The position numbers and the translations under genes were made by a program. Source: a candidate division LCP-89 bacterium B3_LCP (GTDB lineage: Bacteria; Electryoneota; B3-LCP). From it: a DNA stretch of 64,000 bases. The stretch lies in contig NJBN01000012.1 of the NCBI GenBank assembly GCA_005223185.1, positions 45,835 to 109,834 of the forward strand. Reading direction: 5' to 3'. The notes under the pieces are model-generated. The model was given only the letters and a program-made list of their open reading frames with translations, did no database searches and was not told the DNA's origin. The stretch's first letter is position 1; each line of letters opens with the position of its first letter. Of the stretch, positions 58,710-64,000 are shown piece by piece.

Positions 58710-58738
58710 TTGACATTTACGTTTTTATTCTGTATATT
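58710..58738 (+). promoter_or_regulatory. Consensus promoter of the SBBP-repeat gene
   Basis: TTGACA (58710-58715), 17 nt, TATATT (58733-58738). The predicted start near 58745 gives an unusually long leader of about 230 nt. Confidence 0.88.
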
Positions 58739-58744
58739 AAACTC

Positions 58745-58975
58745 AAAGGTTAATGATGAATTTAATACACAACCTTTAAATAATACGAGAAAGGAGGTGA
58801 AAAAACGGGTGCTACTGCCAATAGTAATGTTGCTATTGTAAGTTATGTGAATTTGCTTGGTTTTAAAATAAGGAATATATTCAGCAATGTAACCTACGGC
58901 ATACCCGTGGTTACAGGCGAAATCTATTTCACCTTATAAGATGGAAATCCAAACATCTACAACGTGAGGTATATC
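58745..58975 (+). other. Long leader with a possible short ORF or gene remnant
   Basis: A near-perfect ribosome-binding site (AAAGGAGGTGA, 58790-58800) does not precede the real gene. Right after it a GTG frame (58797 or 58809) encodes a Lys/Arg-hydrophobic start (MKKRVLLPIVMLLL) and stops at TAA (58839-58841). This resembles the signal peptide start of the downstream gene. A different open frame continues to 58938 without a start codon. It could be a leader peptide or the decayed 5' end of a former paralogue. Confidence 0.35.
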
Positions 58976-61036
58976 ATGAAAAAGAAAATGGTAATAATAC
59001 CTGTCCTTTTCCTGTATATTCTCCTGGGAACAAACATGCCAGCTTCCGGTCAAGTGATCGAGGAGTGGGCTGCGATCTACAACGGCACGGCAAATGGCGA
59101 AGACGCCGCACAAGACATCGCAGTGGATGCAGAAGGTAACGTTTATGTAACCGGTTACGAAGCTGCATCGGCTGTACCGCCATACAATTTCAATTATATG
59201 ACGATTAAATATGATTCGACCGGCGCAATTGTATGGATGGCAGGTTATAACGGTATGGCAAATGAGGATGACATTCCTCAGGCAATTGCCCTGGACAACA
59301 ATAACAACGTTTACGTAACCGGTTGGACCGATATTATACCTGGACCGGGAGCGAATATGGATTATGCGACTGTTAAGTATGATCCAAATGGTATTTTCAT
59401 GTGGGCTGTTACCTATAATGGTCCCGGCAACCAGGCTGATGTTGCCAATGACGTTGTTGCAGATGATATGGGAAACTGCTACGTTACTGGACTTAGCTGG
59501 GGAATGCAATCGGGTGAGGATTACGCCACTATAAAGTACGATCCGATGGGGCTGCAGCTCTGGGTGGCGAGATATAATGGTCCAAGTTTCGGCAGCGATG
59601 AAGCACAAGCTTTGGTTGTCGACATGGCTGGAAATACCTGTGTAACTGGTTGGAGTCAAAATATGTTTTTTGATTTTGATTACACCACGGTCTTATATGA
59701 TCCAATGGGTGTTCAGCTATGGGTACACCGATATAACGGCCCCGCCGCAAGCGGTGATTTAGCAACAGATATAGCGCTTGATCCCAGTGGTAACTTCTGT
59801 GTGACAGGTATCAGTTATGGTGGAGCAGCATTAAGTAATGATATCGCTACTTTAGTCATTAACCCGGCTGGTGCAACGGTTTGGGTGAACCGATATGACT
59901 GGGTTGGCGAGGATGACGGTGGTGAAGCTGTCGCTGTAGATCCTGCTGGAAATGTGTATGTAACTGGATATAGTGCGAACTTTCCTGGGCTCTTCCCTGA
60001 TTTCGACTATGCCACGATTATGTACAGTGCCACAGGTGCTCAACTATGGGTTTCAAGGTACGATGGACCAATCAGTGAAGATGACAAAGCTAAGGACATT
60101 GAAGTTGACGTTTACGGCAATGCCTTCGTTACTGGATGGTGCACAGCCGCTGATACGACGAAGGACTACTGTACAATTAAGTATGATGCCAGTGGCGCTC
60201 AACAGTGGGTGATGTTCTACAATGGTCCTAACGGTGGAGATGACCTAGCTCAGGCTTTGGCATTGAGTCCTGAAGGGCATTGCTTTGTCACCGGCTGGAT
60301 CAATGGTTATACCGGTATCCCCTATGATTGGGCGACAGTCAAATATACACCTACTGTAATGGTCTGGTTATTTCCTCATAACGCTCCAATACAGATTCCC
60401 GCATCTGGTGGCAGCTTCGATTACAAAATTGGTGTGAGAAACTTCAACACTGCAAGCACCACATTTGACGTATGGTGCGATGCCACTAAGCCAAACGGTG
60501 CTCATACTGGAACCTTGTTGGGTCCTGTGAATTTGACTGTGGTCGCTGGTTTTGGCGCTGAACGTGACAAGCCCAGAAACGTCCCTGCCGTTGCACCTTC
60601 AGGAATATACTCTTACAATGCCTATGTGGGTGTCTATCCTGGTACAATCTGGGATGCTGATCATTTAACCTTCGAAAAATTAACCGACGGTGATAACTAC
60701 AGCGGTGAAGAGAATTGGATAGTTGATAGTGAATGGTTCCTTCCGACTAATAACGAAGAACCGGTAGCGGATGTATTCCAACTAATTGGGAATTATCCCA
60801 ATCCCTTCAACCCGACCACGACTATCAGTTTCTCTATACCGGTCGCAAGTTTGGTGAAGCTGGATGTGTTCGACATCTCCGGTTCCCGTGTAGGGGTCGG
60901 TCTTGCGCCGACCCGCTATTCTCCCGGCACTCACCAAATCACCTTCGACGGTTCAAATCTGCCATCCGGAATTTACCTGTACCTTCTGACTGCCGGTGAG
61001 TGTAATACTTCAGGTAAGATGGTGTTGATGAAATAG
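58976..61036 (+). CDS. Secreted SBBP beta-propeller protein with T9SS sorting domain
   Basis: 686-aa extracellular protein. Signal peptide MKKKMVIIPVLFLYILLGTNMPASG, then eight SBBP-type repeats of about 50 residues (about 30-465), each with the pattern D-x-x-G-N-x-Y-V-T-G ... D-Y-A-T-I-K-Y-D-x-x-G-x-x-x-W-V-x-x-Y-N-G; a closed beta-propeller is likely. A beta-sandwich region follows (about 470-600), then the sorting domain ([14 protein letters not shown] ... GKMVLMK). ATG 58976 is chosen because GTGAGGT just before it serves as ribosome-binding site. The sorting domain carries an in-frame palindromic repeat. Function unknown; probably surface binding. Confidence 0.88.
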   Translation: MKKKMVIIPVLFLYILLGTNMPASGQVIEEWAAIYNGTANGEDAAQDIAVDAEGNVYVTGYEAASAVPPYNFNYMTIKYDSTGAIVWMAGYNGMANEDDIPQAIALDNNNNVYVTGWTDIIPGPGANMDYATVKYDPNGIFMWAVTYNGPGNQADVANDVVADDMGNCYVTGLSWGMQSGEDYATIKYDPMGLQLWVARYNGPSFGSDEAQALVVDMAGNTCVTGWSQNMFFDFDYTTVLYDPMGVQLWVHRYNGPAASGDLATDIALDPSGNFCVTGISYGGAALSNDIATLVINPAGATVWVNRYDWVGEDDGGEAVAVDPAGNVYVTGYSANFPGLFPDFDYATIMYSATGAQLWVSRYDGPISEDDKAKDIEVDVYGNAFVTGWCTAADTTKDYCTIKYDASGAQQWVMFYNGPNGGDDLAQALALSPEGHCFVTGWINGYTGIPYDWATVKYTPTVMVWLFPHNAPIQIPASGGSFDYKIGVRNFNTASTTFDVWCDATKPNGAHTGTLLGPVNLTVVAGFGAERDKPRNVPAVAPSGIYSYNAYVGVYPGTIWDADHLTFEKLTDGDNYSGEENWIVDSEWFLPTNNEEPVADVFQLIGNYPNPFNPTTTISFSIPVASLVKLDVFDISGSRVGVGLAPTRYSPGTHQITFDGSNLPSGIYLYLLTAGECNTSGKMVLMK
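60889..60916 (+). repeat. Palindromic repeat inside the SBBP gene's sorting domain
   Basis: GTAGGGGTCGG, short centre, CCGACCC: arms GGGTCGG (60894-60900) and CCGACCC (60908-60914). It starts at the Val codon after DISGSR and codes for VGVGLAPTR, replacing the segment that reads VTELVNGWRD in the S8 protease. It lies at the same site as the repeat at 58419. Confidence 0.7.
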
Positions 61037-61065
61037 ATGCATGCTACATGCTGCAAGCAAGTTAA

Positions 61066-61092
61066 GCGTCCCCGCAAGGGGACGCTTTTTTT
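61066..61092 (+). terminator. Terminator of the SBBP gene
   Basis: GCGTCCCC-GCAA-GGGGACGC followed by seven Ts: perfect 8-bp stem with tetraloop, 30 nt after the stop codon. Confidence 0.93.
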
Positions 61093-61108
61093 ATACACCT
61101 GTTCCATC

Positions 61109-61144
61109 CGTCATTGCGAGGACCGAAGGGACGAAGCAATCTTT
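61109..61144 (+). repeat. Interspersed repeat, 'CGTCATTGCGAGGA...GACGAAGCAATCT' family
   Basis: The ends CGTCATTGCGAGGA and GACGAAGCAATCT are near-identical to the copy at 63827-63867. ATTGCGAGG and the partly complementary GAAGCAAT allow a short stem. A widespread type of intergenic repeat in bacteria. Confidence 0.75.
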
Positions 61145-61200
61145 CCGCTCCAGGACTGTCATCCTGCCTGCCCTTTGATGGCAGACGGTCGTAAGGCTTG

Positions 61201-61228
61201 GTGCCCCACAGCTTGCTGTGGGATTTTT
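61201..61228 (+). repeat. Interspersed repeat, 'GTGCCCCACAGC-GCTGTGGGATT' family
   Basis: Perfect arms CCCACAGC (61205-61212) and GCTGTGGG (61215-61222), followed by ATTTTT. A second copy lies at 63565-63590 with a one-base longer loop. Confidence 0.8.
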
Positions 61229-61233
61229 ATTTT

Positions 61234-61270
61234 CATTCTGAGCCCGCCGCAGGCGAGGCGAAGAATCTCC
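61234..61270 (+). repeat. Interspersed repeat, 'CATTCTGAGC...GGCGAAGAATCTC' family
   Basis: CATTCTGAGCCC at one end and GCGAAGAATCTCC at the other, with GCCGCAGGC in the middle. It resembles the 63767-63816 element (GTCATCCTG ... GCGAAGGATCTC). Confidence 0.6.
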
Positions 61271-61335
61271 ACAGCATCTTTTAGGGACAGATCTCCGTGT
61301 CTGCCTTTATTTTTTCATTTATTTTCCCTCACCCC

Positions 61336-61364
61336 TTGACTTTTTCGAAAAATGGTTGTATATT
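61336..61364 (+). promoter_or_regulatory. Promoter of the LVIVD-repeat gene
   Basis: TTGACT (61336-61341), 17 nt, TATATT (61359-61364), 30 nt before the ATG at 61394. A small G-C palindrome-like piece (61284-61305) sits just upstream. The 61037-61393 gap is otherwise repeats. Confidence 0.85.
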
Positions 61365-61393
61365 GTTAAACGAAATCCCTTTTGGAGGATGAA

Positions 61394-63523
61394 ATGAAAG
61401 CCACACTCTCAATCCTCATTACTGTAACCACACTACTGTTTACCCATCCACTCCATGCCCAGGATAGTCTGAATGTGACGAAGGTGGGGGAAATCGCTTT
61501 TTGGGATGAAGCTCATGATGTCGTTGTATCTAACGACTACGCATATGTGGCTGATCGTAGTTCCGGCCTGAGGATAGTAGATGTTTCTGATCCATCCAAC
61601 CCATTTGAAACAGGATATTATGATACTCCTGGTAAAGCCTATGCAGTTGTAATAATGAACCAATACGCCTATTTGGCAGATTACGATAGCGGTTTGCGTA
61701 TCGCGAATATCTCCGATCCGTCTAATCCTTATGAAGTAGGTTATTACGATACATTGAATAATGCTCAAGGTGTAGCAGTGTTAGGCGAGTATGCGTACGT
61801 AGCTTGTGGGTATGATGGTCTGCATATAGTGGATGTTTCCGATCCTTCCAGCATCTATGAGGAAGGTTATTGTATAGGACTAGCTGCTGATGTGGCAGTA
61901 ATAGGCGACTACGCTTATGTAGCAAGTGGGAATAGTGGCTTGAGGATAGTTAATATTACAGATCCAGCTAATCCGCATGAAGAGAGCTGTTTCTCTACTC
62001 ATGATTGGGCTGTTGATGTAGCAGTTTTGGGTGGCTATGCCTATGTTACAGATTGCAGTGCTGGTCTGATAGTGGTTAATATTTCTGATCCTTCAAATCC
62101 CTATGAGGAGGGTCGTTATGATACACCAGGTTCTGCATGTGGTGTGACAGTATCGGATGTGTACGCTTACGTGGCTGATTACAATATTGGTTTAAGAATA
62201 GTGGACGTGTCCGATCCCACAGAACCCTATGAAGTAGGGTATTACGACACCCCGGGTTGGGCTCTGAATGTAGTGACATCAGATGGTTACGCCTATGTAG
62301 CCGATCAAGATGCTGGCTTAAGGGTGGTGAATATTTTCGATCCTTACATGCCATATGAGGATGGATATTTTGATACACCGAAATGGTCTAGTGACGTTTT
62401 GGTATTGGATGGCTATGCTTATATCGCGTGTGAAACAGATGGTTTACACATAGTAGATGTTTTTAATCCTTCAAATCCTTTTGAAGTCGGCTATTATGAC
62501 ACGCCTGGTTCTGCTCGCGGTGTAGCGGTATCGGGTGAGTACGCTTACGTGGCAGATCATTATGCAGGTCTTCGCATATTGAACATTACCGATCCTCATA
62601 ATCCCTGTGAAGTGGGTTACTTTCGAGACGATGATCGAAATTGGTTTATTGATGTTGCGTTTTCGCACGGTTATACCTATGCAGCAAATGCTATGTATGG
62701 AGTGCCAGTTATTGATGTTTCGAATCCATCAACACCCTATCTGGAAGGATTTTGTAATACCCCCCAATCAATCCTCGGTGTTGCTGTATTAGGCGACTAT
62801 GTCTATGCAGTCAATGGTTTTTCTCTACTTATGCTAAACGTGATTGATCCCTCCAGTCCCTATGAGGAAGGTTATATCTACACTCCTGGTTGGGCTTGGG
62901 ATCTTGCCGTATCAGAGGATTACGCCTACATTGCGGACGATGCTGGTCTTACAGTAGTGAACATTTCATCCTCATTTCACCCCATTTTAGTGGGCCAATA
63001 TGATACTCCTGGTTCTGCTCGTAATGTGGCTGTGTCCGGCGACTTTGCGTATATAGCGGATTATGATGCCGGCATACGTATAGTAAATGTATCTGATCCA
63101 TCAAATCTCATTGAAGTTGGCTATTACGACACACCAGGTATTACCAAGGGCATTTCAGTAACAAACAGTTTGATTTACATAGCAGATTATTACTATTTCG
63201 GCATATACGACTGTTCCTCAGCTTTGTCAGTAGAAAATGTTCAAGCCTACGAAACACCTGACACCTTTTCCTTATCACCAATCTTCCCCAATCCCTTCAA
63301 CCCCACCACCAAGCTGACTTACCACCTCCCCAAAGCCTCCAGCGTGGAGCTGAACGTTTACGACGTAATCGGCAGCCTGGTGCAAACACTTTCGCACGGC
63401 TGGCATCCGACAGGAGCATACAATATCGCTTTCGATGGTTCTAATCTGCCATCCGGCATCTACTTCGCTCGTTTAACAGCAGGCGACTTCACCCAAACCC
63501 AAAAGCTGGTGTTGATGAAGTAG
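61394..63523 (+). CDS. Secreted LVIVD-repeat protein with T9SS sorting domain
   Basis: 709-aa secreted protein. Signal peptide [22 protein letters not shown], then thirteen LVIVD-type repeats of about 42 residues (about 25-620), each with [22 protein letters not shown] followed by Y-E-x-G-Y-Y-D-T. The last two or three repeats are more diverged. Such repeats form a beta-propeller or superhelix of unknown ligand. The C-terminus is a T9SS sorting domain ([15 protein letters not shown] ... [18 protein letters not shown] ... KLVLMK) without the palindrome found in its neighbours. The TTG start of the open frame is rejected for the ATG at 61394, which follows GGAGGA (61384-61389). Confidence 0.9.
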   Translation: MKATLSILITVTTLLFTHPLHAQDSLNVTKVGEIAFWDEAHDVVVSNDYAYVADRSSGLRIVDVSDPSNPFETGYYDTPGKAYAVVIMNQYAYLADYDSGLRIANISDPSNPYEVGYYDTLNNAQGVAVLGEYAYVACGYDGLHIVDVSDPSSIYEEGYCIGLAADVAVIGDYAYVASGNSGLRIVNITDPANPHEESCFSTHDWAVDVAVLGGYAYVTDCSAGLIVVNISDPSNPYEEGRYDTPGSACGVTVSDVYAYVADYNIGLRIVDVSDPTEPYEVGYYDTPGWALNVVTSDGYAYVADQDAGLRVVNIFDPYMPYEDGYFDTPKWSSDVLVLDGYAYIACETDGLHIVDVFNPSNPFEVGYYDTPGSARGVAVSGEYAYVADHYAGLRILNITDPHNPCEVGYFRDDDRNWFIDVAFSHGYTYAANAMYGVPVIDVSNPSTPYLEGFCNTPQSILGVAVLGDYVYAVNGFSLLMLNVIDPSSPYEEGYIYTPGWAWDLAVSEDYAYIADDAGLTVVNISSSFHPILVGQYDTPGSARNVAVSGDFAYIADYDAGIRIVNVSDPSNLIEVGYYDTPGITKGISVTNSLIYIADYYYFGIYDCSSALSVENVQAYETPDTFSLSPIFPNPFNPTTKLTYHLPKASSVELNVYDVIGSLVQTLSHGWHPTGAYNIAFDGSNLPSGIYFARLTAGDFTQTQKLVLMK

Positions 63524-63527
63524 TCCC

Positions 63528-63559
63528 GTAGGTTGGATTAAGCATAGCGCAACCCAACA
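63528..63559 (+). repeat. Interspersed repeat, 'GTAGGTTGGATTAAGC...GCAACCCAACA' family
   Basis: Imperfect palindrome: GTAGGTTGG pairs with CAACCCAAC around an A/G-rich centre. Directly after the LVIVD gene stop. The type (TAGGTTGGGTTA...AACCCAACA) is known from many bacteria. Confidence 0.65.
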
Positions 63560-63564
63560 TTTGG

Positions 63565-63590
63565 GTGCCCCACAGCTCTGCTGTGGGATT
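63565..63590 (+). repeat. Second copy of the 'GTGCCCCACAGC-GCTGTGGGATT' repeat
   Basis: Perfect arms CCCACAGC (63569-63576) and GCTGTGGG (63580-63587), loop TCT. See the copy at 61201. Confidence 0.8.
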
Positions 63591-63608
63591 GTCACCGTCA
63601 TTCCCCCC

Positions 63609-63625
63609 CAAATGCAAAGCATTTG
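63609..63625 (+). repeat. Small palindrome CAAATGC-AAA-GCATTTG
   Basis: Seven-base perfect arms around AAA, directly abutting the next palindrome, so several elements are stacked head to tail. Confidence 0.6.
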
Positions 63626-63627
63626 TC

Positions 63628-63647
63628 ATTCCCGCGAACGCGGGAAT
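63628..63647 (+). repeat. Palindrome ATTCCCGCG-AA-CGCGGGAAT
   Basis: Nine-base perfect arms (63628-63636, 63639-63647), inside GTCATTCCCGCGAACGCGG, a very common bacterial interspersed repeat type. Confidence 0.7.
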
Positions 63648-63716
63648 CCAGAGAAGCTCAAAGCACAAGCAAATCTTCCCCTTCCACCTCCAGACTCCTG
63701 ATTTCCCACTTTTCCC

Positions 63717-63745
63717 TTGCATTCTCCCAATAATTGTTGTATATT
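63717..63745 (+). promoter_or_regulatory. Promoter for a gene beyond the right edge or a relic
   Basis: TTGCAT (63717-63722), 17 nt, TATATT (63740-63745). No gene follows within the remaining 255 nt, which are repeats, so it either has a long repeat-filled leader or was separated from its gene. Confidence 0.55.
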
Positions 63746-63766
63746 ATATACAGGAATCCTCTTGAC

Positions 63767-63816
63767 TGTCATCCTGTCCATAGGACTCCTTCGGAGAGCA
63801 CAGCGAAGGATCTCAT
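63767..63816 (+). repeat. Interspersed repeat, 'TGTCATCCTG...GCGAAGGATCTCAT' family
   Basis: Ends TGTCATCCTG and GCGAAGGATCTCAT flank an inner pair CTCCTTCGGAG. Related to the element at 61234-61270. Confidence 0.65.
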
Positions 63817-63826
63817 ACCCTTCCAT

Positions 63827-63867
63827 CGTCATTGCGAGGATGGCGAAGCCGGACGAAGCAATCTCAC
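63827..63867 (+). repeat. Second copy of the 'CGTCATTGCGAGGA...GACGAAGCAATCT' repeat
   Basis: CGTCATTGCGAGGA at the start and GACGAAGCAATCT at the end match 61109-61144; the centre (TGGCGAAGCCG) is longer by a few bases. Confidence 0.75.
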
Positions 63868-63915
63868 ACTTCCTGAATTAGTTACTTACTTACCGGACAC
63901 TTGAGGTATTCAATG

Positions 63916-63953
63916 TCTGGGGCTTTCCCCAGGGGGAAGGGGAAAGCCCCAGA
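63916..63953 (+). repeat. 15-bp perfect inverted repeat near the right edge
   Basis: TCTGGGGCTTTCCCC (63916-63930) and GGGGAAAGCCCCAGA (63939-63953) around AGGGGGAA. No T-run follows; judged another palindromic interspersed element rather than a terminator. Confidence 0.7.
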
Positions 63954-64000
63954 CCCGGATTCACCTGATAAAAAGGTGGCATGATTGCCTCAAATAAATT

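Noticed and set aside
61037..61339. 100-codon frame after the SBBP gene
   Set aside because: Built from the terminator and interspersed repeats (61066-61305); no start signal or domain.
61394..63232. Tandem LVIVD repeats considered as a DNA repeat array or CRISPR
   Set aside because: The periodicity (about 126-130 nt) is in protein sequence with diverged codons; no identical direct repeats or unique spacers as in CRISPR.
63916..63953. Terminator call for the last inverted repeat
   Set aside because: Very stable stem but no T-run on either side and no gene ends nearby; kept as an interspersed palindrome.

Overview
The window looks like a chromosomal segment of an uncultivated Gram-negative bacterium of the FCB superphylum (the Marinimicrobia / Zixibacteria / KSB1 / Cloacimonadota neighbourhood; I cannot narrow it further). 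The evidence is threefold. Three large secreted proteins end in a PNPFNP-type, type IX secretion (T9SS) sorting domain. The primary sigma factor is the short Bacteroidetes/Chlorobi-like form without region 1.1. YbeY carries the Asp-for-His change common in Bacteroidota. Base composition is in the mid-40s % GC by eye. There are no phage genes, transposases, CRISPR arrays, tRNAs or rRNAs that I can support.

Layout. 1-11.4 kb (mostly minus strand): prfB with its programmed +1 frameshift (cut by the left edge), a GT-C membrane glycosyltransferase, a SPOR-SpoIID lipoprotein, the lysine/diaminopimelate genes lysC-dapB-dapA, a GlcD-type FAD oxidase, a BatA-like von Willebrand protein and gmhA. 11.6-14.3 kb (+): a carbamoyltransferase / SxtJ / DUF5989 operon, whose last gene is only 52 codons. 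14.4-23.2 kb (+): HtrA protease, primary sigma factor, a 54-aa Arg-rich protein of unknown function, a GYF/DUF2628-like membrane protein, an acyl-CoA dehydrogenase, a PfkB kinase, an SDR enzyme, a PAS histidine kinase, a pseudopilin-like lipoprotein and an FmdB zinc ribbon. 23.3-27.8 kb (-): thiD-thiL-ctpA-pdxA. 28-36.6 kb (+): NUDIX hydrolase, a strongly structured promoter-to-terminator RNA region, phoH-ybeY-corC, a GT9-like protein, a TIGR03960/DUF2344 radical SAM protein and RNase G.

36.7-52.4 kb (+) is the centrepiece: ten genes in one direction with gaps of at most about 22 nt or short overlaps, one recognisable promoter in front and one hairpin terminator behind. They encode two molybdenum hydroxylases (XdhAB-type and XdhD/XdhC-type), a dihydropyrimidine-dehydrogenase-like flavoprotein fusion, SsnA, YgeY, YgeW and two fold-type-II PLP enzymes. 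This is the enzyme set of the anaerobic purine/uric-acid breakdown island (xdh-ygfK-ssnA-ygeW-ygeX-ygeY of E. coli and gut anaerobes), rearranged into one operon. The YgfK role is apparently filled by a protein with the domain order of DPD, and the YgeX role by one of two unrelated-looking PLP proteins.

52.4-64 kb: a membrane phosphodiesterase/alkaline-phosphatase-family protein, then a cluster of T9SS cargo genes: a subtilisin-like protease, a deletion remnant, an SBBP-propeller protein and an LVIVD-repeat protein. Short palindromic interspersed repeats lie densely between them. Two palindromes of one family sit inside sorting-domain coding sequence at the homologous site. Across the window at least twelve promoters share a TTGnnn-N17-TATATT-like form with an invariant 17-bp spacer, which helped fix several gene starts.
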